This document shows positions 51,280 through 59,745 of a stretch of DNA of 60,799 bases, one piece after another. Made by a program: the position numbers and the translations under genes. Within the stretch, counting starts at the first letter, position 1. The number at the start of each line of letters is the position of its first letter. Under the pieces are notes generated by a model. That model did no database searches, had not been told where the DNA came from, and was given only the letters and a program-made list of their open reading frames with translations. This DNA is from a virus. Location of the stretch: the IMG/VR virus record IMGVR_UViG_3300031851_006073, positions 1 to 60,799 of that record. One strand, given 5' to 3'.

Positions 51280-54200
51280 TTAAATTTATATCTGCATGAT
51301 AATGCCCGCAAGAAGTGCATACCCTTTTGTTATTATAGCCTTCGGTTAAATAAGAAGATGCCTCTTGAACTCCGTATGCTGGATTACTTAAATATTCTTC
51401 CAAGCTTACGCTGTTTCTAAAATCAGGATCTTTCACCTTATAATATATATGAGTAAAATATTCTATACCTGTATATATTATAATTGGATCATCGATATCA
51501 TTTTCGAAAGATGTTTTAATTAGTTTTGATCCATCTTTGGCTACCGCATTATAATCAACGGAATACCCAAGATCCTCTAACATTCCAATGCCCACTGAAG
51601 TCATTGGGGATTCCTTGACATCATAAATTGCACTAATCATCTCTGTAAAAGTTGGCCTTATAGTATTACCAGATTTTCTTGCATATTCCGCAAAATGACC
51701 GCCTTTTTTACCTTCAGTTATTTCTATCTCCAATCCATAGCCCTGGGTAGGCACAGCGTTAGTGTCGAAAGGGGCTAATATACCTTGATTTTTTAAAGAC
51801 TGAATCGAATCAGTTTCAATATTATAATTAGTTTTGTTTATATATTTTGCATATTTAGCGGCATCAACCATCTCTTTATATTTCTGCAAAGCTTTCTGCC
51901 CGACATATTCCGATCCGAAAAGCCCATTTTTTAGAATATATGAGTACTGATTTACACTTCTCCAGTTTGGGCCAGCTCCAAACCCATGCCATAATTCATG
52001 AATCATGATTGCGCATAATTGAGTCACACCGTTCAACATACCATGTTTTCCTCTTGTATCGATTAGTTCTCGACCAGTACCCTCATATATATCAAAAGGG
52101 TCAAGATTTACCTGTATTGTTGTTATTTGTGGATGCGCCCCCAGAAAAGTATTCGAACTTGATTCGTCCATTTCTCTTGGACCTGCAGAAGCTAAAGTTC
52201 CTCCAACACCCCCTCCACTCATTAATGTTATATTTACGTCTATCTCCATATCTGTGGTGATAATTGACTCCCAGTATTCTCGAGCAATCTCTAATTGCAA
52301 TTTATCTTTATCTTCCAAATCTACAAAGTAATGATAATTTAATTTCAACCCAGAGGACCTTTCTCTTGGGAGATATAAATGAGGCATTGTCGCCCCATTT
52401 ATTGATCCATCATCAGAAGGTCCAGATAAAAATTCTACAATATTTTTTTGTGTTCCTTCTGCAAACAAAACAGGGTCTGTCCAATATATATGGCCAACAT
52501 TTTTAGTCCTATATCTATAAGGTCGACCATCTTCTGTAGGATACATCTCTTCAGTTACTCTATCGCTTACAAGATTTCCATCGTCGTCATATATTTTTAC
52601 CGAATAATTTTCGTCAAAAGAAGGGCTTCTTTCTCCATATCTAAATATTCCGACAGACATATAGATCTTATCAGATGGAGCTTGAATGCTTGGAATTTCT
52701 TTCGACCAACCATTCCAGTCCCAAACAACCCCTGTTTTAGTAGCAGGTTTTGGTATATAAGCTTGTCTATCTGACCATGTTTTTCCGTCCTTGTTAAGCT
52801 CCCAAACAATATCCTCCTTAGTCTTAATTGCCCAAACATATCTTGGATCATTTGGGATTGCGTCTGCATCGTATTGTCTTTGGTTTTCATTTATAGAAAA
52901 AGTTTGATTATTTTTTCTAAAAACAATGACGGCTTCAACAAATGAATATGAAGAATTTGGATATCCAAAATTAGTCCAAACAGATTTTTGATCTCTATAA
53001 TCTTCTGCTTGGTTATATTTTGAAGCGCCAACAGTTATGTAATGATCTCTACCAAAAAGTTTAAAAACAAATTTTTCAAATGGGTTAGCCCTTGGAAAAG
53101 ACCCTTGTTGTCGACGCCCCCATGTAATATTGCCATTCGTATCTCTTGTTCCTATGATGTAATTCATATATCCATCCCAATTTATTCTGTCAATTTTGTA
53201 ATCGTTTAGTAGTGTATTTTGGTCGGTGGGCATATCCCCATGTTCGTTTGTGTCCGAATTATATACTAAATCTACGGGTATATCACTCCATCCGTTCCCA
53301 TCTTTTCCGTCTGCAGGAGGCATTACAGTATCATTAATCGTCCTAACAGGATCCTTCTGTTCTGTCGAGTATGCATCATTACGAGGTAAAAAACCGCCCA
53401 TCGACATTTTGAATTTTATAACTGCACTTGATTTGTTAATAATTGCTGGAGCACCGCGTTCAACAAAAGATCGTCTAAACGCTTCAAACCTTAAAAATGA
53501 TAATGTGCTTTTAGCTTTCGTTGAAAAAGGTCCGTGCAAAGATTCTCCAGCAATATAACTTTCGGAATTAAGGTCTCCAGAATAATGATTATATGGTCGA
53601 TAATTTAATTCGCTTAAATTGCCGCTTGAATCCTCGCCCTTAACCCTTAAATTATGCATTAAAGCCCAAGATGATCTAGTTATTTTTTTATTATCTGGCT
53701 GAATATCTTTTTCGTTAAATTCATTATTATTATTTGTGCTTAAACTTTCAAGATTCAATAGAGATTCCCCTTTATCTTTTAAGATTTCTTGCTCAATATT
53801 AAAGCCAAAATTTACCGCGTTTCCCTGAGAGTCCTCTTCGTTCAACGAAGAGATGTCTTTCTGATACTCCAATGCTTCGCCTCCTGCAAAACAATATACC
53901 GCCCTATGATATTCGTCTTCAAAAAACAAAGCTGCATACCCTTGGTTCGTCTGCTTAAGAACGAGAGTTGATGCAGCAATAGCGTCTTGATCAGTAGTAA
54001 ATATATCAAAATCAGGTTCCACAGCAAAAAGCACTAGCTCATTTTTATTTAATTTATTAACTGCAACAAAACGTAATATTTTATATGCTAAAACAGTTCC
54101 TTGGAAAAATGGTCCTTCATTTGAATTCGAAATATAAGATAATCTAAAATAATAATAATTATGACTAGAAGGTTTCGGGAAATACTTACTCGCTTTATTT

Positions 54201-56902
54201 ACGTAAAATTTACCGCTATCAGCCCCATCGTTGCCATATCCTGCGGCGAAATCATACATATCTATTTCATGCAAACCCGAAGAGTTTATTGTTAATCTAT
54301 CTCCCGAGCTTGACACAAAGTAACAATTTGATGGGTCATTCACAGGTTCCCAATTTGATCCATCTGTAGAATATTCTACCTTTAAAGCGGGAAGAATTTT
54401 TGAATGAGAAATACTATTGCCGTATCTAAGCCAATAACTAATTGATTGACCAATAACTATTTCTTTCATCTCGAATTGGGCTGATACGCTTTGTGTTTGC
54501 GTCTGTTGTTTAGTGTCGTACTGAACATAAGCCGCATCTGTCTCAGAATTGTTTATCGTAGAAAAACATTTAGACTTAATAAAAGGCAGTCCGGGTCGCG
54601 AAATTGTTGAGCCAGGGTTATTGTATTCTCCCCCTAAAAAAGAATGAATTCTTATATTTAATAGAGCGTAAGTATTAATTTTATTATCACTATCTCCTCG
54701 AAAAACCGCGTAAGCATTTAGTTTAATTTGAAACGCACTTCTTTCTAAAAATGAGCCATCTATCAAAACATAAGTATTTATTTTTGGTGTGTTTCTGCCA
54801 TCAACAGCTGTTCGATTCAAAAGAACAAAAATAAAACCAAGAATATCTTCCTGTATATATGACGAGGAATTATAAGCGTAGTTTGCCAGCATGTAGTGCT
54901 TTTTCTTCCATTCTTCTAGGGCGTCTTCTTTTGAGTTGAAGCTTTGAACTAATTCCGCTTCTTGTTGACATTCAATAAAATCAACTGCAGCTCCAGACCC
55001 ACCATTCCAGTAAACAGGAGGATTTTCTAAACCAATAGAGATCTTGCAAGAAACCTTTCCATCTTCATCTAAACCTTGTGGATGACTAGAGGATGGAATA
55101 AATGAAAAAGAACCGTATTTAATCTCTTTTCTATCGGAAGAGCTAACGAAAACTGGTTGCTCATTAATATAAATTATTAAATTTCTAGAGTATTTTAAAT
55201 ATTTAAACGACAGAATAGTTTTTCTCCCTGGCGCCAGCTTCAAATCCCAAAAACATTGATCATGGGGCAAGACATTTCCAGAAACTGTTGAAATATAAAG
55301 TCTATTTATTATTTTTAACCCAGAATATAGTAGGGCCGAATCGTAACCTGAACCCAGAGGATCTGCGAAATCAATTTTTCTGCCCCCTTTTTCGTAAAGC
55401 CTATATTGATTTTGAACTTTTTTAATATAATAATCTAAAGTTGTTCCTGCATCAAATTGAAAATATCCATGACCATGATCTCCCGCTCGCAGGAATACGT
55501 CAGGAATATATGGGCTTTCAGAAATTTGCTCCATGCATGTTTGAGAAGATACTCCATCATATTTTGATGAGACATATTGGCCAAATTGATAGTTTTCACT
55601 TTCAATTAATATCCTCGACTCCGTATCTGAAACTGAAGCGCCGGGATCAACTAATTTTAATTTAGAATTTTCTATATTTGGTCGACCGAAGCCATTTGGA
55701 GAGGAATCTGTATTTTTAAATCTTGCGAAATAATCTTCTGCGATTTCAGTTGTACTACCATCAGACATAGCAGAATCGTATCGAAGCAAAATGTTAATTG
55801 GGTCATTTGTCCAAAAATCTTTATCATGTATTTTTTCGTATAAAGATGGTAAATGATAATAGATCTCATTAACTTTAATAAAGGGCATCCATGCCCATGA
55901 TCTGGTATCAGAATTATCTATTCCATTATCAAAAAATTGTGTTCCTACAGATATATAGTTGTTATTTCTTGTGCTTGGATATCCGTGATTACCAATTTGC
56001 GTATGATACCACCAATGCTGATGATTTGTATTCGCAACATTCAGTCCGGGAGGTATAATCGTTCGCACTGGTATATAAATAGTAACCCACTGAGATCCAG
56101 TATAAAATGTATTAGAAGTATGAATAACTTGTTCTGGTACTGCATAGCCCCATAAAGCTCCATAACCTCCTCCCGGTGTTTTACCAATTCTATAATCCCC
56201 GTCTACAGCATTATATATAGTATAATACAATCCTCCTCTTTGATATCGGACTTCTTTTGGCCAAACGATATAACTAATTTCATCAGAAAAATATGTTCTA
56301 GCGGTATATGTAATCCAAGGATTTAATATACTTCTGTAATCTTGGCTACTAGAATATTCTATGTGCGCAAGATTCTGTTGGAATCCTACTGGAGGACTGT
56401 TCTTTTCCAGCTTACTGTTAAAAACACATTGATCGTGAAATAGCCTGCAATTAATTTTCCGATATTTTGTTTGTTCATCTATAGTTGAAGTCTTAGTCCC
56501 ATTATATGTATCAGTCTGAGCTATATCATAAATGTGATTTTGATAAGCTAATGGAGTTTTAAATTTCGAACCATTTAAATCCATAAACCAAGAAATCTCT
56601 GATAAAAAATGACCTCCGGCGAAATATTCTCCAATTTTAGATCCAGCTTTATAAAGCAATGGATTGTCCCCACGATTTCTTTGAAAATATTCGCTTCCTA
56701 TTTTGAAATTATGCAACTCCGACAAACCATAAGGCGCGATATCATCTCCAAAAGGCAATTCTCCGTCTGCATTAATAATTCCTTCTGTAAGGCCTTTTAC
56801 ATTTGTAGGAAAAGTAGCGTTCACATGAGATGTCGCAAATAAATAAGCGTCCCTTATGCTTACGGGGTCCAAGTCTGACCTATCTGAATAAAATTCAGGC
56901 AT
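51236..56902 (-). CDS. Giant tail-associated protein with leishmanolysin-like peptidase domain
   Basis: The 1888-residue protein is mostly beta-rich and Tyr/Asn/Ser-rich, like a virion protein, with repeated phrases such as NTYALL and NAYAVF near 700-760. Near the C-terminus is a metal peptidase motif H1635-E-L-W-H1639-GFGAGP, followed by G-G-H1736-FAEYA and SPMTSVGIGMLEDLGYSVDY, the order of M8 leishmanolysin-like enzymes. The last residues hold C-T-S-C-G-H-Y-H, another possible metal site. It could digest host surface or matrix proteins during attachment. It follows phoH with an eight-base overlap, and its start is preceded by TTTGTAATAAATA. The N-terminal 1500 residues have no family I recognise. 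Confidence 0.72.
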   Translation of the reverse strand: MPEFYSDRSDLDPVSIRDAYLFATSHVNATFPTNVKGLTEGIINADGELPFGDDIAPYGLSELHNFKIGSEYFQRNRGDNPLLYKAGSKIGEYFAGGHFLSEISWFMDLNGSKFKTPLAYQNHIYDIAQTDTYNGTKTSTIDEQTKYRKINCRLFHDQCVFNSKLEKNSPPVGFQQNLAHIEYSSSQDYRSILNPWITYTARTYFSDEISYIVWPKEVRYQRGGLYYTIYNAVDGDYRIGKTPGGGYGALWGYAVPEQVIHTSNTFYTGSQWVTIYIPVRTIIPPGLNVANTNHQHWWYHTQIGNHGYPSTRNNNYISVGTQFFDNGIDNSDTRSWAWMPFIKVNEIYYHLPSLYEKIHDKDFWTNDPINILLRYDSAMSDGSTTEIAEDYFARFKNTDSSPNGFGRPNIENSKLKLVDPGASVSDTESRILIESENYQFGQYVSSKYDGVSSQTCMEQISESPYIPDVFLRAGDHGHGYFQFDAGTTLDYYIKKVQNQYRLYEKGGRKIDFADPLGSGYDSALLYSGLKIINRLYISTVSGNVLPHDQCFWDLKLAPGRKTILSFKYLKYSRNLIIYINEQPVFVSSSDRKEIKYGSFSFIPSSSHPQGLDEDGKVSCKISIGLENPPVYWNGGSGAAVDFIECQQEAELVQSFNSKEDALEEWKKKHYMLANYAYNSSSYIQEDILGFIFVLLNRTAVDGRNTPKINTYVLIDGSFLERSAFQIKLNAYAVFRGDSDNKINTYALLNIRIHSFLGGEYNNPGSTISRPGLPFIKSKCFSTINNSETDAAYVQYDTKQQTQTQSVSAQFEMKEIVIGQSISYWLRYGNSISHSKILPALKVEYSTDGSNWEPVNDPSNCYFVSSSGDRLTINSSGLHEIDMYDFAAGYGNDGADSGKFYVNKASKYFPKPSSHNYYYFRLSYISNSNEGPFFQGTVLAYKILRFVAVNKLNKNELVLFAVEPDFDIFTTDQDAIAASTLVLKQTNQGYAALFFEDEYHRAVYCFAGGEALEYQKDISSLNEEDSQGNAVNFGFNIEQEILKDKGESLLNLESLSTNNNNEFNEKDIQPDNKKITRSSWALMHNLRVKGEDSSGNLSELNYRPYNHYSGDLNSESYIAGESLHGPFSTKAKSTLSFLRFEAFRRSFVERGAPAIINKSSAVIKFKMSMGGFLPRNDAYSTEQKDPVRTINDTVMPPADGKDGNGWSDIPVDLVYNSDTNEHGDMPTDQNTLLNDYKIDRINWDGYMNYIIGTRDTNGNITWGRRQQGSFPRANPFEKFVFKLFGRDHYITVGASKYNQAEDYRDQKSVWTNFGYPNSSYSFVEAVIVFRKNNQTFSINENQRQYDADAIPNDPRYVWAIKTKEDIVWELNKDGKTWSDRQAYIPKPATKTGVVWDWNGWSKEIPSIQAPSDKIYMSVGIFRYGERSPSFDENYSVKIYDDDGNLVSDRVTEEMYPTEDGRPYRYRTKNVGHIYWTDPVLFAEGTQKNIVEFLSGPSDDGSINGATMPHLYLPRERSSGLKLNYHYFVDLEDKDKLQLEIAREYWESIITTDMEIDVNITLMSGGGVGGTLASAGPREMDESSSNTFLGAHPQITTIQVNLDPFDIYEGTGRELIDTRGKHGMLNGVTQLCAIMIHELWHGFGAGPNWRSVNQYSYILKNGLFGSEYVGQKALQKYKEMVDAAKYAKYINKTNYNIETDSIQSLKNQGILAPFDTNAVPTQGYGLEIEITEGKKGGHFAEYARKSGNTIRPTFTEMISAIYDVKESPMTSVGIGMLEDLGYSVDYNAVAKDGSKLIKTSFENDIDDPIIIYTGIEYFTHIYYKVKDPDFRNSVSLEEYLSNPAYGVQEASSYLTEGYNNKRVCTSCGHYHADINLNEETDNSIDPERTS

Positions 56903-57629
56903 TCTTTTTTTGTATTTTATTTATTACAAATTTTAATATTTCACTTCTTTGAATATCTTCTGCACCAAAATGAAACGTATGTATTCCTTTTTCGCGACTT
57001 TCTTCGTCATTAAATACAGAATACATGTCTGAAAAACCGCTTTTTCCATTGATGTCGCTTTGCATCGGATCGCCACAAATAATTAATTTGCTTCCTTTGC
57101 CTAATCGCGTCATTAACGTAGTTAATTCTTTAAATGTGAAATTTTGAGACTCATCCGCGATCACCACTTCGTCCCTCCAACTTGCGCCTCGTAAATAGTT
57201 GATGGGCATGCCTTTAACGATATCCTTTTCTTTGATTGTTCTGGCTTCCCCAGGAATTAATAACTCATCTAATTTTTCATTCATAGGCATCATGTACGGA
57301 TTTATCTTTTCCGCCATTTCGCCAGGTAATGCTCCAAGACTCTTTTCGCCACTTTCTGCAATGGTTCGAACATAAGTAATTCCGCGCTCATTATTCATAT
57401 TATAAAGCTGTAAAGCTCCATAAATCGCAACATATGTCTTACTTGTTCCCGCAGGACCACTTATAAATATTATTTTCGAATCATTATCAAAGATGATTTT
57501 TAATAATTGTTTTTGTTTATCCGTTAAACTTATTTTTTTAAGTTTTATATTTATTTTGGTTAATGAGACACGAATTCTTTCGATTTCCTCCTCATTCACG
57601 ATTTCAGGTTGTTTCTTGCGTCGAGGCAT
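56895..57629 (-). CDS. phoH: PhoH-like ATPase
   Basis: The 244-residue protein has KIIFISGPAGTSKTYVAIYG (Walker A), ITYVRTIAESGEKSLGALPG, EVVIADESQNFTFKELTTLM (Walker B) and KLIICGDPMQSDINGKSGF, all diagnostic of PhoH. PhoH genes are common in marine phages; the role is unclear, with RNA or phosphate stress links proposed. I use the ATG at 57629 (MPRRKKQPEI), seven bases after TATAAT, rather than an ATG 30 bases upstream. It seems to head the transcript for the giant tail protein. Confidence 0.93.
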   Translation of the reverse strand: MPRRKKQPEIVNEEEIERIRVSLTKINIKLKKISLTDKQKQLLKIIFDNDSKIIFISGPAGTSKTYVAIYGALQLYNMNNERGITYVRTIAESGEKSLGALPGEMAEKINPYMMPMNEKLDELLIPGEARTIKEKDIVKGMPINYLRGASWRDEVVIADESQNFTFKELTTLMTRLGKGSKLIICGDPMQSDINGKSGFSDMYSVFNDEESREKGIHTFHFGAEDIQRSEILKFVINKIQKKNA

Positions 57630-57636
57630 TTTATAT

Positions 57637-57642
57637 ATTATA
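57637..57642 (-). promoter_or_regulatory. -10 box of phoH
   Basis: The minus strand has TATAAT seven bases before ATG at 57629. A GTGTACTTTA stretch lies further upstream at 57650-57659. No good -35 is seen. Confidence 0.45.
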
Positions 57643-57792
57643 TTAACCATAAAGTACACGTTTTTTTAGTTTTTAGTAAAGGCGCGCGATTTTCTGATTT
57701 TATATATAAATTGGTTATTTTTAAAATAGGCGCCGATTTTTTTTAGCCCTAACATATGTTATAATTAAATGTATTGTATTTCATATTGAGAA

Positions 57793-57856
57793 AACCCACC
57801 CCCGGCTGTTTTTGCACAATTCGATTGCAAAATGAATCCATTTAATGGGTAGGGTT
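57793..57856. other. Possible structured element in the phoH intergenic region
   Basis: AACCC+ACCC (57793-57801) can pair with GGGT+GGGTT (57847-57856) with one bulged A, giving a nine-base-pair outer stem. Inside, TTTTGCA (57810-57816) pairs with TGCAAAA (57826-57832). It may be an RNA element, an operator or an origin part. The rest of 57630-57939 is AT-rich, with no gene that I can see. Confidence 0.35.
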
Positions 57857-57873
57857 CACTCTCTACGCTGTAG

Positions 57874-57928
57874 AATAATGCAATAAAATAGTTGAATTTT
57901 AGGCTTGTGTTTTCTGCTGTGGTATGCT
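57874..57928 (+). repeat. Duplicated promoter module, copy 1
   Basis: AATAATGCAATAAAATAGTT, then AATTTTA and GCTTGTGTTTT, and TGGTATGCT (an extended -10 type box at 57920-57928) lie 12 bases before the ATG at 57940. A close copy is at 58993-59047. Confidence 0.7.
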
Positions 57929-57939
57929 ACTTTAAATAT

Positions 57940-58131
57940 ATGATTAAGACAAATAATAAAGTAAACGGCTTCATTGCTAAAGTAAATATAATTGACCGTA
58001 AGACCGGCGAACTAATAAGCGAAAATGTCATGATGAAATGCGAGCATCATGCGTCAATTGAAGACTTAAACAAAGATCTCGCAAAGTTTGGACTGCCTAG
58101 AAAGTTTGAGCTTGTCGAATGGATAGCGTAA
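57940..58131 (+). CDS. Small hypothetical protein (63 aa)
   Basis: The 63-residue protein starts MIKTNNKVNGFIAKVNIIDR and looks like a small beta-beta-alpha domain (KTGELISENVMMKCEHHASI, then a helix). I do not recognise it. I use the ATG at 57940, after the promoter module, rather than an upstream TTG. It is the first of ten very small plus-strand genes. Confidence 0.6.
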   Translation: MIKTNNKVNGFIAKVNIIDRKTGELISENVMMKCEHHASIEDLNKDLAKFGLPRKFELVEWIA

Positions 58132-58159
58132 AAAAAACTTAAAAAAACTTTCTTTTTTC

Positions 58160-58188
58160 TTGCAATTGCACAAAAATTTTTATAGATT
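58160..58188 (+). promoter_or_regulatory. Sigma70-like promoter
   Basis: TTGCAA (58160-58165), 17 bases, TAGATT (58183-58188), six bases, ATG at 58195. Confidence 0.7.
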
Positions 58189-58194
58189 AGTATC

Positions 58195-58377
58195 ATGATT
58201 AAGATAATACAAAACCCAAACTTTTCCGAATGGTTCAACATCTTGCTTAATGGCGAGCTTGTTAACAACGCAAAATCTCATGCGCAAGCGTTAATAATCG
58301 CAAACCAAATTAGAAAAGATCTTCGTAAGCAAATCAAAACAGGAGCTCGCATCATCTCATCAATAGAAAGCGTTTAA
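58195..58377 (+). CDS. Small NPNF-family protein, copy 1 (60 aa)
   Basis: The 60-residue protein starts MIKIIQNPNFSEWFNILLNG, followed by ELVNNAKSHAQALIIANQI. It is a paralogue of the 52-residue protein at 59437, which shares NPNFxxWFNxLxNGxLVxxA and a SxAQA helix. The fold seems to be a beta hairpin plus a helix. The function is unknown. A leaderless promoter precedes it, and the next gene follows after four bases. Confidence 0.65.
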   Translation: MIKIIQNPNFSEWFNILLNGELVNNAKSHAQALIIANQIRKDLRKQIKTGARIISSIESV

Positions 58378-58381
58378 TACC

Positions 58382-58585
58382 ATGACAGATCAAAAAAAAT
58401 TCATCGAACTAGAGCTTGGACTCGCTCTTTCTAAAGCTGAAGGTAACCTGAATTTCCTTGCTACTGCAGAAATGAAAACATTCACACAAGGCGAAGCCGT
58501 CTTGGATGCGTTGCACGCAATACAGGAAGCAAGAAAACAATTGCAAGTAATTCTTCACAAAAATAGGCTTGACTCAACAAAGTAA
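58382..58585 (+). CDS. Small helical hypothetical protein (67 aa)
   Basis: The 67-residue protein is made of two helices (FIELELGLALSKAEGNLNFL and GEAVLDALHAIQEARKQLQV). I do not recognise it. It starts four bases after the NPNF copy 1 gene, so both share one message. The promoter of the next gene lies at its end. Confidence 0.6.
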   Translation: MTDQKKFIELELGLALSKAEGNLNFLATAEMKTFTQGEAVLDALHAIQEARKQLQVILHKNRLDSTK

Positions 58586-58596
58586 ATTGCTAGAAT
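58569..58596 (+). promoter_or_regulatory. Sigma70-like promoter
   Basis: TTGACT (58569-58574), 16 bases, TAGAAT (58591-58596), six bases, ATG at 58603. It overlaps the end of the gene before. Confidence 0.7.
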
Positions 58597-58602
58597 AAAA
58601 TT

Positions 58603-58911
58603 ATGCGAAAAGTAACACAGCAAATTAAAAACGCCTTCGAGCAAGGCACATCTTTAAAAGTCGGCAATACTAAAACAGACGGCAAAACCGTTTGGCTACA
58701 TGGTAACGCGATTGTCAAACGCGATCCTGACGGGCTTGTTAGATGGTCGCTTGCGGGATGGAATACACCCACCACACGCGAACGCGTCAACGGCATAGCT
58801 AACGCGGGCGTTTATCAGTACAAATTCGAGCCTGTACTAAATGGTCAAGAAATTGATTCATCCGATTGGTTCGCTTCTAATACTTCACAGCCCGATCTTC
58901 TAGTGTTCTAA
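58603..58911 (+). CDS. Conserved small phage/plasmid protein (102 aa)
   Basis: The 102-residue protein has TDGKTVWLHGNAIVKRDPDG and SLAGWNTPTTRERVNGIANA, a pattern (hGN.I......G..T.TTR.R.NG) that I recall from many small conserved phage proteins of unknown function. It is probably a compact mixed alpha-beta domain. It has its own leaderless promoter and is followed by a hairpin that may end the message. Confidence 0.65.
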   Translation: MRKVTQQIKNAFEQGTSLKVGNTKTDGKTVWLHGNAIVKRDPDGLVRWSLAGWNTPTTRERVNGIANAGVYQYKFEPVLNGQEIDSSDWFASNTSQPDLLVF

Positions 58912-58927
58912 GTAGCTAAGCAGTAAG

Positions 58928-58966
58928 GACTTAGGGCTCCGGCCCTAGGTTGTTGCATAACTCGTT
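58928..58966 (+). terminator. Hairpin repeat, copy 1
   Basis: A nine-base-pair stem with core TAGGGC/GCCCTA (58932-58947) and a TCCG loop is followed by the conserved TTGCATAACTC. A near copy is at 60368. The T-run is poor, so it may be a terminator or another RNA signal. Confidence 0.55.
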
Positions 58967-58992
58967 GAGTTACAGATAGTTACATGCGATAC

Positions 58993-59047
58993 AATAATGC
59001 AATAAAATAGTTTAATTTTATGCTTGTGTTTTTACTGTTTTATGCTT
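58993..59047 (+). repeat. Duplicated promoter module, copy 2
   Basis: This copies the module at 57874 with about 85-90% identity by eye and ends in TATGCT, 11-12 bases before the ATG at 59058. Confidence 0.7.
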
Positions 59048-59057
59048 ATGTTTAGGT

Positions 59058-59147
59058 ATGAATCAAAAAGATAGACAACCACTCACGGAAAGAGAAAAAA
59101 TACTCCTCGCCTTCAAACTTAAAAAAACTCAAAAAAAAGTAAAGTAA
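59058..59147 (+). CDS. Very small basic protein (29 aa)
   Basis: The reading frame gives 29 residues beginning MNQKDRQPLTEREKILLAFK and ending KKTQKKVK, a basic helix. Support comes from the promoter module directly upstream. No function can be given. Confidence 0.4.
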   Translation: MNQKDRQPLTEREKILLAFKLKKTQKKVK

Positions 59148-59150
59148 AGT

Positions 59151-59179
59151 TTGACATTAGCTAAAAAATAAACGATAGT
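59151..59179 (+). promoter_or_regulatory. Sigma70-like promoter
   Basis: TTGACA (59151-59156), 17 bases, GATAGT (59174-59179), five bases, ATG at 59185. Confidence 0.65.
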
Positions 59180-59184
59180 AAGAT

Positions 59185-59379
59185 ATGACAGAAGAACAAA
59201 TACAAAGACAAATTAGACTAGACAAAGCTCAACTTGAAATGTTTAAAGGTCAAATGGATCAAGAGGAGATTAATTGGATTAAAGCAAGAATTTCTGAATT
59301 TCAATTTATGTTGCCACAAGCTCGCTACCAAGATAAGATAAAAGCTTTCGGGTGGAAATCAGTTGAAAGAAACGCTTGA
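59185..59379 (+). CDS. Small helical hypothetical protein (64 aa)
   Basis: The 64-residue protein begins MTEEQIQRQIRLDKAQLEMF and is helical and charged, probably a coiled hairpin (MDQEEINWIKARISEFQFML). I do not recognise it. It has a near-leaderless promoter, and the promoter of the next gene overlaps its stop. Confidence 0.6.
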   Translation: MTEEQIQRQIRLDKAQLEMFKGQMDQEEINWIKARISEFQFMLPQARYQDKIKAFGWKSVERNA

Positions 59380-59404
59380 CAGGTTGCTTGAACTAGGTTA
59401 GTCT
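59376..59404 (+). promoter_or_regulatory. Sigma70-like promoter with leader
   Basis: TTGACA (59376-59381), 17 bases, TAGTCT (59399-59404). The ATG at 59437 is 32 bases away, so a short leader is predicted, unlike at most neighbours. Confidence 0.6.
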
Positions 59405-59436
59405 TTACTAATAACATCTAAAAACAAATTGCAAAA

Positions 59437-59595
59437 ATGATAAATGTATTCAGAAACCCAAACTTCCAAAATTGGTTCAATGTTCTTTACAACGGCAAGC
59501 TAGTAGATAGTGCAAAAAGTTACGCACAAGCTATGGAAATTGCAAAACGCTTGAGTAAATCAAAAAAAGCTCCTATTCTCTCAAACAATAAATAA
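59437..59595 (+). CDS. Small NPNF-family protein, copy 2 (52 aa)
   Basis: The 52-residue protein starts MINVFRNPNFQNWFNVLYNG and continues KLVDSAKSYAQAMEIAKRL. It is clearly related to the 58195 gene but lacks its last eight or so residues. The pair suggests a small gene family made by local duplication. The function is unknown. Confidence 0.65.
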   Translation: MINVFRNPNFQNWFNVLYNGKLVDSAKSYAQAMEIAKRLSKSKKAPILSNNK

Positions 59596-59597
59596 TC

Positions 59598-59675
59598 ATG
59601 ATTCTAGAAATAATCTTCCTCTCTTCGTTCTCTTTTGTCTTTTATGTTATGTGGTCTGACCTGCTAAAAGATTAA
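59598..59675 (+). CDS. Very small membrane protein (25 aa)
   Basis: The frame gives 25 residues, MILEIIFLSSFSFVFYVMWS then DLLKD, a single membrane helix. It starts two bases after the NPNF copy 2 stop. It is too short for certainty. Confidence 0.4.
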   Translation: MILEIIFLSSFSFVFYVMWSDLLKD

Positions 59676-59682
59676 AAAAAGT

Positions 59683-59710
59683 TTGACACAGAAAAAAAAT
59701 TATATAATAT
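59683..59710 (+). promoter_or_regulatory. Sigma70-like promoter with leader
   Basis: TTGACA (59683-59688), 16 bases, TAATAT (59705-59710), with 35 bases to the ATG at 59746. Confidence 0.6.
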
Positions 59711-59745
59711 CTTTACTTATAAACTAATTGCTAAAATATAAAATT

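Noticed and set aside
52000-52500. The metallopeptidase domain as the missing endolysin
   Set aside because: The motif order is leishmanolysin-like, not that of cell-wall amidases or endopeptidases, and it is at the end of a giant virion-like protein.
57660-57939. Possible tRNA or other stable RNA gene
   Set aside because: There is no acceptor stem, anticodon loop or GGTTCRA-type T-loop; only simple stems were found.
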